The notes: generated by a model not told the origin, from the sequence alone. 64,000 nucleotides of DNA from Woeseia sp. (GCA_021773015.1 JAJFKW010000001.1:1471305-1535304), one strand, 5' to 3'. Positions 54,906 through 64,000 are shown, counted from the stretch's first letter. Made by a program: numbers and translations.

Positions 54906-55796
54906 GTGGTTGTGAAGGCTCTGCGCACGCCCGACGAGAGATTCTCAAATTTGCCGGACTTCGATTTCGACGCAAACTATGTCGATGTGGGCGGCCTCAG
55001 GATGCACTTCATCGATGAAGGCGATCCACAAGCACCCGTGATTCTGATGTTGCACGGTGAACCGAGTTGGTCCTTCCTGTACCGCCACATGATCCCTCTC
55101 ATCGCTGCCGCCGGCCTGCGCGCTATCGCGCCGGACCTCATCGGCTTTGGCCGCTCCGACAAGCCGCTGCAGTTGTCTGACTATAGCTACGCCGGACACG
55201 TCGAATGGCTGCGAAAATTCATATTCACGCTCGACCTCCGAGATATCACGCTGGTATGCCAAGATTGGGGATCACTCATCGGGCTGCGACTGCTCGCAGA
55301 ACACCCACAGCGGTTTTCAAGGGTGGTATTGGCAAATGGCGCGCTGCCGACCGGCGACCGAAAATTACCAAACGCATTTCGAATTTGGCGTGCATTTGCG
55401 CGTTGGAGTCCTTGGTTCCCAATTGGCCGAATCATTCAAGCGGGCACTAGCAGCAGGCTTTCATCCGACGTACTTGCCGGCTACGATGCGCCGTTTCCAA
55501 GTGGGCGTTTCAAAGTGGGCGCTCGTGCATTCCCGCGATTGGTACCAGATTCCGCGTCCAACCCGGCAAGCGTTGCCAACCGCGAGGCCTGGGAAGTGTT
55601 ACAGCAATGGGATAAACCGTTCATCACGGCATTCAGCAATCGAGATCCGATCACACGCGGACTGAACAAGGCATTCGAAAACCTCATCCCAGGCGCAAAA
55701 GATCAAAACCATACGACCATTCGCGGTGCTGGACATTTTCTGCAAGAAGAAAAAGGTCCGGAGCTCGCAAAATTAGTCATTGATTTTATTGGGTAA
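54906..55796 (+). CDS. haloalkane dehalogenase (HLD-I type)
   Basis: About 296 residues from the GTG at 54906, chosen because AAGGA stands seven bases before it and the sequence VKALRTPDERF is the usual start of this subfamily; a TTG at 54873 would add 11 odd residues. HGEPSWSFLYRHM holds the oxyanion hole, CQDWGS the nucleophile Asp120, and RGAGHFLQEE the histidine. It removes halide from haloalkanes by hydrolysis. The substrate is not visible; oceanic bacteria often have such genes. Confidence 0.88.
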   Translation: MVVKALRTPDERFSNLPDFDFDANYVDVGGLRMHFIDEGDPQAPVILMLHGEPSWSFLYRHMIPLIAAAGLRAIAPDLIGFGRSDKPLQLSDYSYAGHVEWLRKFIFTLDLRDITLVCQDWGSLIGLRLLAEHPQRFSRVVLANGALPTGDRKLPNAFRIWRAFARWSPWFPIGRIIQAGTSSRLSSDVLAGYDAPFPSGRFKVGARAFPRLVPDSASNPASVANREAWEVLQQWDKPFITAFSNRDPITRGLNKAFENLIPGAKDQNHTTIRGAGHFLQEEKGPELAKLVIDFIG

Positions 55797-55849
55797 AGCT
55801 CTGATTGATAACGAAGAAAGACGCATTCGGGCGCAACGAAAATACGCGC

Positions 55850-56173
55850 CTAACGCTCCAAGAGTGAGATTTTATCTTTGACTTCGCGCCACTCGTCGGC
55901 GTCCGCGGGCGCATCTTTCATTTCCGTAATAACCGGCCAGTCCTGCGACAGCTCAGCATTAAGCTCCAAGAAATGTTGTTGTCCATCCGGCATTTCATCT
56001 TCAGAGAATATCGCTTCAACCGGGCATTCGGGTTCGCACAAGGTGCAATCTATGCATTCATCTGGATCAATAACCAGCATATTTGGCCCCTCGTGAAAAC
56101 AATCCACGGGGCAAACTTCAACACAGTCCGTGAGTTTGCATTTGATGCAGCTTTCGGTAACGACAAATGTCAT
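55850..56173 (-). CDS. fdxA: ferredoxin FdxA, 3Fe-4S/4Fe-4S type
   Basis: 107 residues from the ATG at 56173. Cysteine motifs [17 protein letters not shown] and [15 protein letters not shown] give one 3Fe-4S and one 4Fe-4S cluster, and the C-terminal tail of about 45 residues is typical of FdxA. It is a small soluble electron carrier. It stands alone between the dehalogenase gene and the MBL gene. Confidence 0.96.
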   Translation of the reverse strand: MTFVVTESCIKCKLTDCVEVCPVDCFHEGPNMLVIDPDECIDCTLCEPECPVEAIFSEDEMPDGQQHFLELNAELSQDWPVITEMKDAPADADEWREVKDKISLLER

Positions 56174-56233
56174 GAACAAATTCCTATTGGCTTTGGCTTG
56201 CGGCGCTTACGCTAAGCGAAGAAGGACCACAGA

Positions 56234-57082
56234 TCAAGCGCCTTGAAGCCGCCACCGGGCAGAATTTGACCTCGACACACGATCGTCTTTCTGCAATTTA
56301 GTCAAGTGCGCCAGCAGCGACCGCTCGGCCCAACTGTGCAGTTCAACGGATACATCGTCATAGACATACATGACCAACTCCTGTGACGTTGTATCAGGAT
56401 GCGCTGAAAGCGCGGCGACCACTTTCGCTTCGCGCGTCAGGCGGTGTTCGATGATCCATTCGATAACTTCATATGGGTTGTCAAAAACATCTCCATGTCC
56501 CGGCGCTATCGCGGATAATTGCACTTTCAGCAACGCTTGCAAGCTCGCCAAATAATCTCGCATGTCGCCATCTGGCGGATCGATGACCACCGTCGATCCA
56601 TTCATAATGTGATCGCCAGTGAATAACCAACGATGACCTTCGTGCAAAAAACACAAATGGTTAGATGCATGACCGGGCGTGTGCAGCATACGTAATCGAA
56701 AATCCGCGCCATGAAGTACATCACCATCAATTGGCGCAATATCAGGGCTAAAGGTTTTATCCTGATGGGGTCCGTTTGGCGCCGCGATGCCGTAAACTTT
56801 CGCGCCCGTCATTGCAGCGAGCCTAGCGACGCCTGGTGAATGATCGGGGTGGGTATGCGTTGCCAAAATCCATTTGATGTTATCGACTTTAGCAAGTAGA
56901 TCCAGGTGTTCTTGAATAGCGGGGCCTGGATCGATAATCGCAACTTCTTCATTGCCGATGAGGTAGGTGTTGGTGCCTGGCCCGGTCATCATTCCGGGAT
57001 TCGGTGCAAGCACTCTGCGTATCCCTACTGCGAGTGTTGTGATTTCCCCAGCGCGCAAAGGCGCGGTCGCGTGTTCATTCAC
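56234..57082 (-). CDS. MBL-fold metallo-hydrolase (LACTB2-like)
   Basis: 282 residues, GTG start overlapping the NUDIX stop by four bases (GTGA). The zinc site ATHTHPDHSPGVA, the histidine in TPGHASNHLC, the aspartate in FTGDHIMNG and APGHGDVFDNP are all intact. A C-terminal winged-helix tail (KLQKDDRVSRSNSARWRLQG) is typical of the LACTB2-like group, which includes endoribonucleases. It is co-translated with the NUDIX gene. Confidence 0.92.
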   Translation of the reverse strand: MNEHATAPLRAGEITTLAVGIRRVLAPNPGMMTGPGTNTYLIGNEEVAIIDPGPAIQEHLDLLAKVDNIKWILATHTHPDHSPGVARLAAMTGAKVYGIAAPNGPHQDKTFSPDIAPIDGDVLHGADFRLRMLHTPGHASNHLCFLHEGHRWLFTGDHIMNGSTVVIDPPDGDMRDYLASLQALLKVQLSAIAPGHGDVFDNPYEVIEWIIEHRLTREAKVVAALSAHPDTTSQELVMYVYDDVSVELHSWAERSLLAHLTKLQKDDRVSRSNSARWRLQGA

Positions 57083-57894
57083 AGATCGAATTCTGATGGA
57101 TAATGCGGACTATCCGGCATAACGACTTCATCGCGCCCATTCACTTCAACAAATGCGGGCAATAGCCTTGCTGCGCCGGATGTGCTGCGCTGTTTCGCCC
57201 ACTGCACAATATCCTCGACAGAGTCGCGCTTCGCAATATCACGCAAGGTCGAGAACGTCGGGTACATCAATTTCATCTCTCCTCGTTTGCCGCGCGCCAA
57301 GGCGTCATCTGCCGTCAACCAACAACTATCGGTTAGCTCACCGTTATCATGAGCTGCTTGCTGGCCCTCAGGGACAACTGCAAGAAAAAACCGCGTTGTA
57401 AAGCGCTTGCTTTGAACGCGTGGTGTCACCCAATACGCGATGTAATGTAAAGCATCATATGCCGCTGATAGTTCGTTTGTTTGTAAGAAATCCGGCCAGG
57501 TGATTCGTCCTGCATTCAAAGCCGTCCGGAATCTCTCCAAGAGCGCATCGCTATCCGCGGCATCCGTAAAAGCCCAGCGACCTTCGCGGTCCTTGGCAAA
57601 TAGTATCGCCGACTCTTCAAAAGTTTCGCGAATGGCTGCACTATAATAATCCAGCGCTCCTTCCTGAATACCGATCTTTTCTCTCGCGTCGTCCGCACTG
57701 ACTCCTCGTGCATGGCGGTGCGCTTTTGCGTCCATCGTTTCGAGTACACCGCCGGGAAAAACAAAATGTGACCCAAACACTGCTCGCGAATGACGCCGCA
57801 ACATAAATAATTCCGGCTTAGCACCTGTGGCGGATTCTCGGATCGCGACAACGGTGGCAGCGGGTCGCGGCAATCCATGTTGGTTTTTCGTCAC
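57079..57894 (-). CDS. NUDIX hydrolase, NUDT19-like
   Basis: 271 residues, GTG start. The NUDIX box is split by a long insertion (about 30 residues): FPGGVLET, then AAIRETFEESAILFA, as in the NUDT7/NUDT19 CoA-diphosphatase group. It removes nucleoside diphosphate parts from a substrate such as CoA or a derivative. It is coupled to the MBL gene by a four-base overlap, which suggests a shared function in metabolite clearing. Confidence 0.88.
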   Translation of the reverse strand: MTKNQHGLPRPAATVVAIRESATGAKPELFMLRRHSRAVFGSHFVFPGGVLETMDAKAHRHARGVSADDAREKIGIQEGALDYYSAAIRETFEESAILFAKDREGRWAFTDAADSDALLERFRTALNAGRITWPDFLQTNELSAAYDALHYIAYWVTPRVQSKRFTTRFFLAVVPEGQQAAHDNGELTDSCWLTADDALARGKRGEMKLMYPTFSTLRDIAKRDSVEDIVQWAKQRSTSGAARLLPAFVEVNGRDEVVMPDSPHYPSEFDL

Positions 57895-57931
57895 TGCTTC
57901 ATCCGAGAATTTTGCAATTTGAATGTATCAC

Positions 57932-58486
57932 TTAAGACGATGGTGGCGCCGGCTCCGGCTGCCCAGTTTCGATTAGCGCCTTTAACCGCGTAACTTGCTC
58001 TAGCAAAACGCCATCGACTGCAGCAGCAAGTTGGTCCAATCCCCCATCTAGATAGCCGCCCACAGCATATTGCCAAATCACCAAGGTACCCTCATCTGTA
58101 TCCTTAAACTCCCAGGTCAAATTTCCGTTCAGGCCCATTAGGCCTAGCGGACCAAGCCCGCCGGTGAATCGCAGCATCGTTTGCGGATTCACAAAGGTGA
58201 CGCTCATGTGTATCACACCGCCATCTGTACCGAGTTTTTCGCAAAAACAGCCATGCGGTTTCGCGTCAATATACAAATTGTCCGCGATTCCGGAAATGGA
58301 ATGATCCGGATGCCACCAGCTTGAAAATTGATTCACCGCTGCGGCATAAGTCTCTGCGCGCGACGCATTGACGGTCAAACTGTGTTTGACCGTGAAGCCA
58401 TTGGCGGCGGAATCGAGAACCTCAGCTGAGGACGGTGCGGCCAGCAGGCCGAGCAAAACGGCTGTGACCAAAGATCGAATATTCAT
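57932..58486 (-). CDS. exported SRPBCC-like protein
   Basis: 184 residues with a signal peptide (MNIRSLVTAVLLGLLAAPSSA). The mature part begins GFTVKHSLTVNASRAETYAAAV and contains WWHPDHSISG and WEFKDTDEGTLVIWQYAV, typical of the START/SRPBCC hydrophobic-cavity fold. It may bind a lipid or aromatic ligand in the periplasm. It is upstream of the NUDIX gene on the same strand with 37 bases between. Confidence 0.8.
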   Translation of the reverse strand: MNIRSLVTAVLLGLLAAPSSAEVLDSAANGFTVKHSLTVNASRAETYAAAVNQFSSWWHPDHSISGIADNLYIDAKPHGCFCEKLGTDGGVIHMSVTFVNPQTMLRFTGGLGPLGLMGLNGNLTWEFKDTDEGTLVIWQYAVGGYLDGGLDQLAAAVDGVLLEQVTRLKALIETGQPEPAPPSS

Positions 58487-58596
58487 GCGGCTTTCCAGTA
58501 TCTTGTGCGGGACGCCCTGACGCTCGAACTCTATATGAAGCCGTCTGACGCAAACGATAGCTGCTCGCCTGGAATTGGAGCAACCTGACAGGCAAC

Positions 58597-58686
58597 CTAG
58601 AATAACTGCAACGGCAACAAGCTTTCAATCAGAAAGACGGCACTTGCAATGGTCACGGCAAAGGTAATTTTTTTCCAACGGGACAT
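58597..58686 (-). CDS. possible 29-residue membrane miniprotein
   Basis: An ATG-to-TAG frame for MSRWKKITFAVTIASAVFLI followed by ESLLPLQLF: three basic residues then one hydrophobic segment, which is how single-span miniproteins look. No clear ribosome site is seen. It lies in the 371-base gap (58487-58857) between divergent genes, where nothing else is evident. Confidence 0.3.
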   Translation of the reverse strand: MSRWKKITFAVTIASAVFLIESLLPLQLF

Positions 58687-58857
58687 TGGTCTGGCTTAAT
58701 TTGAGGGGTTTGCGTAGATTTTGCGGGTTACAAACTGAACCCTAGATGAAAGTGGAGAATTCGACCCAACATCTAGCGGCTGGCGCTGAGGAGAGATTTA
58801 ACCTACCAGCGTTTGCCAGCACGATCCGCGAATGTTTTTTTGAATATTGGAAGTACC

Positions 58858-59748
58858 GTGCAAGAAGATTGGTCCGTAATACATCGCTGCGAGAATGCCC
58901 GTGAATCCTCTGATTGCGCACTGGTATTGCATTCGGTTGGCATACCCTATCAGTCATTTATCGATGAGCTGCAGCAGCACTGCTTGCGGGTGCCAATTGA
59001 ATATGGCGAACGGGCCAAATACGAACTATGGGAATATTTCAAAGAAAATCAACCCACTACAACGAATCAACAGACATTCAAAATTGACTATGACCGAGCA
59101 GTCCCCGGTGTCATGGCATACATTTTCGTAATCGCCGCTGTTGCTTGGATGTCTGGCAAAGCGTATTTCGGTTGGGACTGGTTAGGCGCCGGCCGCATTG
59201 ACGGCACATTAATACGTGATGGTGAATGGTGGCGTGCAATAACCGCGTTGTCATTGCACGGCAGCATTAAACACATCCTCGGCAACATGGTTTTCGGCCT
59301 GTTGTTTGGCCTTGTGGCGGGTGGATTGCTCGGCTCGGGCATCGCCTGGTTGAGCATAGTTGTCGCTGGAGCGCTTGGCAATCTTTTGAACGTACTTCTT
59401 CTCGACGCTACGCACCGCTCCATCGGCGCATCTACGGCCGTGTTCGCTGCTCTCGGGTTAATATCGGGGTTTGTTTGGCGCGCCAAACTCATGAAGCAGG
59501 ATCGCTGGGCGTGGCGTCTCGGACCGATCGTCGGTGGTATTGCGCTGCTCGCGTATACTGGCACCGGAGACGCCAACACTGACGTTGGCGCTCATCTTGC
59601 TGGCTTTATTTGCGGCTTTTTGGGCGGACTTTTGTGGACGAAAATCGCCGACGTCAAAGAACTCGCAGCAATGCAGAGGCTGGCCGCGGCATTCGCTGCA
59701 GCCTTGCTGGTCGGCGCATGGGCAACCGCGCTACAGTCTTGGAATTGA
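58858..59748 (+). CDS. rhomboid-family intramembrane protease
   Basis: About 296 residues from the GTG at 58858, where GGAAG precedes it by four bases. A soluble N-terminal part of about 75 residues is followed by about seven membrane segments. WWRAITALSLHGSIKHILGN is the loop 1 region, GASTAVFAALG holds the catalytic serine and GAHLAGFICGFLGG the histidine. It is a second rhomboid in this window, unlike the one at 33787, with the extra N-terminal domain. Confidence 0.85.
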   Translation: MQEDWSVIHRCENARESSDCALVLHSVGIPYQSFIDELQQHCLRVPIEYGERAKYELWEYFKENQPTTTNQQTFKIDYDRAVPGVMAYIFVIAAVAWMSGKAYFGWDWLGAGRIDGTLIRDGEWWRAITALSLHGSIKHILGNMVFGLLFGLVAGGLLGSGIAWLSIVVAGALGNLLNVLLLDATHRSIGASTAVFAALGLISGFVWRAKLMKQDRWAWRLGPIVGGIALLAYTGTGDANTDVGAHLAGFICGFLGGLLWTKIADVKELAAMQRLAAAFAAALLVGAWATALQSWN

Positions 59749-59840
59749 CGTTCGATGGCATACAATTGGTGCAGGAAGCTGGCAAGATCGTTAACACGCA
59801 CTGCTTGTCCTATCTGGCCGTGCAGATATATGGAATCTGG

Positions 59841-59896
59841 TGAAGCAGATTTAGTGGATCAAATTTAATGGACTAAATTTCGTGGATCAGATTAAG
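59841..59896. repeat. four tandem repeats of 14 bases
   Basis: TGAAGCAGATTTAG, TGGATCAAATTTAA, TGGACTAAATTTCG, TGGATCAGATTAAG: four units of exactly 14 bases with a few changes each. They are in the 374-base gap (59749-60122) before the next gene, where no other gene or terminator is seen. Confidence 0.7.
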
Positions 59897-60122
59897 TGAA
59901 CAATTCACAGCAACCAATGGTAGCCAAAGATGCAATCCGCTCATAACCCTCGCGCGCGCACAGCAGCTGCTGCCGAGTCGACAAGCCTCTGCAGCGTATT
60001 GGCGGTGCCGAACCGGGCGGATACGCGTAGTGACGCCGACCTGTGGAATTTTATTTTTGACAGCTCCGCGACGCAGTCCAATCAATATTTGAAATCGATG
60101 ACAACACGCCCCGGCAATCGCA

Positions 60123-61253
60123 TTGCGTAACTTTTTCTTATTTCTACTCGGCATTGCCATAACGCTAGTCCTAATCGTCTGGGTACGTTACGGGGGCGGT
60201 GAGCCATATCCTGATATGACCACGCAACCGATTCTCGAATCGTCTCTTCTACAAAAGGTGATTAGTTATCCGGAACCAATAGGTAGTGTCGTGGTGAGCA
60301 ACGACGGGCGGCTGTTTTTCACCGTCCACCCAGAATCGAGACCACAAGGAAACAAGTTACTCGAATGGGTTGACGGTGCTGCAGTTCCTTACCCTAGCGG
60401 CAAAATTCAGGTCTCGCTCTTCGAGTCTGTGCTTGGCCTGTCGATAGATACGCAGCATCGGCTTTGGGTTATTGATCACGGCCGCCAGGGATTTGGCACA
60501 GCAAAGTTGCTCGCTTTCGATCTGGCAAGCGGCGCGCAAAGTCATCAGCACAATTTTAGCAACGAAATAGCACCTGGCGGATCTTTCCTACAAGACCTTA
60601 CGGTCACCGCGGACGGCCGATTTATTATTATTTCTGATGGCAGCATCATCGGAAAAAATCCGAGTCTTATCGTGTACGACATTGAGCGGCATAGCGCAAG
60701 GCGCGTGCTGACGTCTCACGAATCGGTGCACCCCGAGGACTATGTCATTCAAAACGCAATTCGGGATCTTTCCTATTTCGGTGGCATTTTTTCGATTAAG
60801 AGCGGCGTCAATGCGGTTGCAACTGATGCGAATGGAATATGGCTTTATTACGCTGCCATCAACCACGGAGGATTGTATCGGCTACCGTTACGGCTTCTGG
60901 TAGATCGGCATACATCCGAATCGGCGCTCGTTAGCGGCATTGAGCGATACAGTGACAAACCATTGAGCGACGGCCTTACCATAGACAATGCCGGCAATGT
61001 TCTCGTTACCGACGTAGAGCACAACGCTATCAGTATCGTGGGCGGCACCGGTAACCCAAGAACCCTTATTCGTTCCGCCCAAATTCGCTGGCCTGCCGCC
61101 GTTTCAATTGGCCCAGATGGATTTCTCTATATTGCTGACAGCGCATTTCCGGAATTGCTACTCAATACGCGAGATCACATTCGAACTAGAGGCCCTTATT
61201 CAATTTTCCGTATAGACTTGAATAACCTGAGTTCGGGCCCTGCAGCAAATTAA
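60123..61253 (+). CDS. membrane-anchored beta-propeller, royal-jelly/SMP-30-like
   Basis: 376 residues. TTG at 60123 is the only possible start after an in-frame stop at 60099. A single N-terminal membrane segment (FLFLLGIAITLVLIVWVRY) is followed by a six-bladed propeller with VVSNDGRLFFTVHPE, LWVIDHGRQG, GVNAVATDANGIWLYYAAI and LYIADSAFP, typical of the major-royal-jelly/yellow family, close to SMP-30. It may be a lactonase or a binding protein in the periplasm; activity is unknown. Confidence 0.82.
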   Translation: MRNFFLFLLGIAITLVLIVWVRYGGGEPYPDMTTQPILESSLLQKVISYPEPIGSVVVSNDGRLFFTVHPESRPQGNKLLEWVDGAAVPYPSGKIQVSLFESVLGLSIDTQHRLWVIDHGRQGFGTAKLLAFDLASGAQSHQHNFSNEIAPGGSFLQDLTVTADGRFIIISDGSIIGKNPSLIVYDIERHSARRVLTSHESVHPEDYVIQNAIRDLSYFGGIFSIKSGVNAVATDANGIWLYYAAINHGGLYRLPLRLLVDRHTSESALVSGIERYSDKPLSDGLTIDNAGNVLVTDVEHNAISIVGGTGNPRTLIRSAQIRWPAAVSIGPDGFLYIADSAFPELLLNTRDHIRTRGPYSIFRIDLNNLSSGPAAN

Positions 61254-61429
61254 TTGCCTCAAGCGATGTTCCGAGAAAGCGCTCTCCGGTATTATTTATC
61301 CCGTATTGAGGGTGACAATTAATAAAAAGCCGTTGCCGCCAGTCTAGACTCGATAAACCGCGAAACGTCGGTCTTTTGATCCGAACACCCCTACGACAGG
61401 CGGCCAATTTACGAACAAGGATATTTTCG

Positions 61430-62281
61430 ATGAGTGAAACAAACGTGCTCGATGTCAGTAGCTATGACTGGAATAGCGTCTTGGAAACGGTCAAAACAAC
61501 TGGCGCAGTATTTGCGATCGACGCCGCAATCGCGATTGTCATATTTATCGTCGGCAAGATCATAGCGCGTGTGATATCCAACGGCATTCGCAAATTGATG
61601 CGTTCGCAGGAAGTCGACAAGATTCTCGAATCCTTCGTATGCAACCTTGCCTACTGGGCGTTAATGACGTTTGTCATCATAGCTGCCATCAATCAATTGG
61701 GTGTCGAAACAACCTCATTAATCGCGATTATGGGCGCCGCCGGGCTCGCCGTCGGACTCGCGTTACAGGGGTCGTTGTCAAACTTCGCAGCCGGCGTGCT
61801 CATCGTAATGTTTCGGCCCTACAAGGTGGGCGATTTCGTTGAAGCAGCAGGCATCTCTGGTGTAGTGGTTCAGGTGCAGATACTAACGACCGTGCTAAGA
61901 ACGGGCGACAACAAACAAATCGTCGTGCCTAACGGGCAAATAATGGACAGCATTATTACTAATTACTCGGCGAACGATACACGCAGAGTCGATATGGTGG
62001 TTGGGGTCAGTTATGACGACAACATAGACAAGGTTCGAGCCACGATCAAATCGCTCGTGGATGCGGACTCACGTATCCTAAAAGACCCGGAATGCCTGAT
62101 CGCGGTATCAGAGCTTGCCGACAGTAGTGTCAATTTTACGGTGCGGCCTTGGGTGAAAACTGCAAATTATTGGGCAGTAATGTTTGAATTGACCGAGGCA
62201 ATCAAGAAACGCTTCGATCAAGAAGGCATATCCTTTCCGTTCCCTCAACAAGACGTACATCTTTACGAGCAGAAATCCTAG
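61430..62281 (+). CDS. mscS: small-conductance mechanosensitive channel
   Basis: 283 residues from the ATG at 61430 with AAGGA nine bases before; an ATG at 61376 would add an odd N-terminus. Three membrane segments; the third is GAAGLAVGLALQGSLSNFAAG with the Gly/Ala pattern of MscS, followed by FRPYKVGDFVEAAG and PNGQIMDSIITNYSAND in the beta domain. It opens under membrane tension to release solutes after osmotic downshift. The length matches E. coli MscS (286). Confidence 0.96.
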   Translation: MSETNVLDVSSYDWNSVLETVKTTGAVFAIDAAIAIVIFIVGKIIARVISNGIRKLMRSQEVDKILESFVCNLAYWALMTFVIIAAINQLGVETTSLIAIMGAAGLAVGLALQGSLSNFAAGVLIVMFRPYKVGDFVEAAGISGVVVQVQILTTVLRTGDNKQIVVPNGQIMDSIITNYSANDTRRVDMVVGVSYDDNIDKVRATIKSLVDADSRILKDPECLIAVSELADSSVNFTVRPWVKTANYWAVMFELTEAIKKRFDQEGISFPFPQQDVHLYEQKS

Positions 62282-62302
62282 CTACAATCTGCTAGTAATT
62301 GA

Positions 62303-62344
62303 GCATCGCACGGCTGACCTGTGCCCGGCCCGTGCGATGCTTTT
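62303..62344. terminator. intrinsic terminator after mscS
   Basis: GCATCGCACGG (62303-62313) pairs perfectly with CCGTGCGATGC (62330-62340), then TTTT. It lies between the convergent mscS and CDF genes. Confidence 0.85.
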
Positions 62345-62377
62345 GTCGGTTAGCACTACATCAGCAGCGACCGAAAT

Positions 62378-63292
62378 TTAGTCGGCGATATCTGGCTCGA
62401 TGAAACTCCATTTCAACCCGGCAACATCCTCCTTGAGACGCTTCTCCAGTAAATTGATACTAGCGATAGCATCGTCATAGCCGATTCCCGCACGCATCTT
62501 GATTTTGGCCGCCAACATCGTATCTGGACCGAATTGAACGGTAATTGTGTTGAAAACGAACTCGATATTCTCATCGTCTGCGAGAATACTTGCAATCGCA
62601 TCTTGAATGATCGGATCCGCTGAACTGCCTACCAGCAAGGTGCGCACGCGAATAGTCAGAAATACTGAGATGACCACCAGTACCACGCCAATACAGATTG
62701 AACCCAGCGCATCGAAAACTGGGTTTCCGGTTATCGAGGCAATCGTCAAGAAGATAAAGGCGAGGACCAAGCCCAGTAACGCCGCAACATCCTCACCTGC
62801 GACAACGACCAAGGCTGAATTTCTTGTGTGCCGCAACCAATTGCGCAGAGAACGTGCGCCCCGAATATGCCGAATTTCTCGCAAACACCCCGCAAGTGAA
62901 AAGCCCTCGAGCACGATCGCCAATCCCAATACCATTAACGCCACCCAGACCTGGCTCAGCGGTTCTGGGTGATTTAATTTATGAATACCTTCGTAAATCG
63001 AGAACAAACCGCCGACGCTGAACAACAGCATGGCAACGATGAAACTCCAGAAGTAGCTCAGCTTACCGTACCCCAACGGGTGCTTTTCATCGGCCGGTCT
63101 AGCGGATTGCTTTAGACCCAGGTAGAGCAGAACCTGATTTCCCGTATCTGCATAGGAATGAATCGCCTCCGCCAGCATGCTCCCTGAGCCGGTAAGCCAC
63201 GCCGCCCAGGTCTTGCTTATCGCAATACCGAAGTTAGCGAGAAAAGCGTAGAGAATGGCTCTCGCCGTTGAGTCTTGAGTTGATGATGACAT
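62378..63292 (-). CDS. cation diffusion facilitator family transporter
   Basis: 304 residues from the ATG at 63292. About six membrane segments, with SGSMLAEAIHSYADTGNQ at the metal site of segment two and DEKHPLGYGKLSYFWSF, which are typical of CDF proteins of the ZitB/YdfL-like group. Segment five carries VVAGEDVAALLGL. The C-terminal cytoplasmic domain (IEFVFNTITVQFGPDTMLA) is of the dimerising type. It exports zinc, cobalt or similar divalent metals. Confidence 0.92.
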   Translation of the reverse strand: MSSSTQDSTARAILYAFLANFGIAISKTWAAWLTGSGSMLAEAIHSYADTGNQVLLYLGLKQSARPADEKHPLGYGKLSYFWSFIVAMLLFSVGGLFSIYEGIHKLNHPEPLSQVWVALMVLGLAIVLEGFSLAGCLREIRHIRGARSLRNWLRHTRNSALVVVAGEDVAALLGLVLAFIFLTIASITGNPVFDALGSICIGVVLVVISVFLTIRVRTLLVGSSADPIIQDAIASILADDENIEFVFNTITVQFGPDTMLAAKIKMRAGIGYDDAIASINLLEKRLKEDVAGLKWSFIEPDIAD

Positions 63293-63548
63293 GTCTTTTC
63301 CGTCAACGAGCAACGCGCTCGCGCGTTAGATTATAAGGGCGAGACAGTTCATGAGTAACGCTACGTCTGAAGCGTGGAACTCTTGCGCTGTGTCGAGTCA
63401 GTTAGTATGGCTAGCTTAATTCCGCCGATGGGCGAAACCAAGCGTCATTTGCTGATTTGGGTGAATTTGAATGGGCTCAAACGGCGTTGGCCCGGTTGCT
63501 CAGTCAGCGGTTTTAATACTGGCGAAAGAAACTTAGCAACCGCATAGG

Positions 63549-63920
63549 ATGAATCGTCTGATGTCGAAAATATACCTTCTACTAGCGCATGCAGGCATGG
63601 CGACTATGTTGCTTGCTTGCGCTGCCCACCCTGACCCCATCATCGACCGCCGTGGCGTCAACATGGATAGCTACCGGGCCGACTTGGAGGAGTGCAAGTC
63701 CTACGCCGAGGAAATTCGTATCTCGAAGGGCGCTGCCAAAGGCGCTGCTGGCGGCGCGGTGATAGGCGCTGCAGCCGGTGCGATTAGTGGCGAAGTTGAC
63801 CGTGGCGCCGGCTATGGCGCTATTTTTGGCGGCGCACGGCACGGTAGCGAAGCCGAACGAGAAAAGCGCATGGTGGTAAAACGCTGCCTATCGGGACGCG
63901 GCTATAAAGTTTTGAATTAG
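63549..63920 (+). CDS. glycine-zipper lipoprotein
   Basis: 123 residues, ATG at 63549; an ATG at 63561 is possible. Lipobox MLLAC. After YRADLEECKSYAEE comes a glycine-zipper segment (KGAAKGAAGGAVIGAAAGAI) that could pack in a membrane, as in the SlyB/glycine-zipper family. A C-terminal MVVKRCLSGRGYKVLN is typical. It is the last gene; bases 63921-64000 hold nothing evident. Confidence 0.85.
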   Translation: MNRLMSKIYLLLAHAGMATMLLACAAHPDPIIDRRGVNMDSYRADLEECKSYAEEIRISKGAAKGAAGGAVIGAAAGAISGEVDRGAGYGAIFGGARHGSEAEREKRMVVKRCLSGRGYKVLN

Positions 63921-64000
63921 AAAGCACTTAGGACTAGTATACTGTGTTTATATACAGCTTTACGAGCATGGATGGCTACGCCAATTACAGCAACTGCCCG

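Noticed and set aside
1-64000. CRISPR arrays, tRNA or rRNA genes, insertion sequences, prophage
   Set aside because: No regularly spaced repeats, cloverleaf structures, transposase, integrase or phage proteins were seen.

Overview
The window comes from the chromosome of a Gram-negative bacterium, most likely a marine or sediment gammaproteobacterium. Evidence: base composition near 50% GC, several TonB-type receptors and outer-membrane barrels, many lipobox lipoproteins, Tat signals, a monomeric NADP-isocitrate dehydrogenase, a proteobacterial FdxA ferredoxin and a TldD/PmbA pair. No rRNA, tRNA, CRISPR array, transposase, integrase or phage gene was seen.

Layout. (1) 1-5540: the start of a TonB receptor runs leftward; facing it is an XRE-cupin regulator followed by a cyclophilin, a proline iminopeptidase, an MFS transporter and an amidohydrolase, read as a prolyl-peptide uptake and breakdown unit. 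A perfect 22-bp palindrome and a strong promoter lie between the two arms. (2) 5909-12074: a five-gene operon coding for a His-rich membrane protein, a 21-CXXCH cytochrome, a 5-CXXCH cytochrome, an AMIN/SPOR/TPR-outer-membrane-barrel fusion and a lipoprotein. It looks like an electron conduit across the envelope. (3) 12416-18957 and 46847-53951: two paralogous copies of one four-gene module (mono-heme DUF1588-like protein, LamG lipoprotein with CXXCH, Tat-exported DUF1501-like protein, and an N2227-type methyltransferase with a zinc ribbon and a PqqD/RRE-like tail). (4) 19446-22478: an Oar-like TonB receptor with an EF-hand loop. (5) 22770-39685: mostly housekeeping and envelope genes (DUF418, HAD, lipase, isocitrate dehydrogenase, aldolase, TldD/PmbA with a Tat-exported TldD, LysE, rhomboid, kelch lipoprotein, S9 peptidase, cupin, MOSC). 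(6) 40071-45650: a leftward operon with a di-heme HzsA-related lipoprotein, two small barrels, DUF4266 and DUF3570. (7) 53988-63920: ordinary genes (dehalogenase, FdxA, MBL, NUDIX, rhomboid, MscS, CDF, glycine-zipper lipoprotein).

The theme is periplasmic c-type heme: 33 CXXCH motifs in seven proteins of four operons. Three of these four operons have a CRP-type TGTGA-N6-TCACA-like site upstream, suggesting shared regulation. The best candidates for an undescribed system are the duplicated four-gene module and the 26-heme conduit operon. Functions of both are inferred from domains and context only; start sites marked GTG or TTG are chosen by ribosome-binding-site spacing or family fit.
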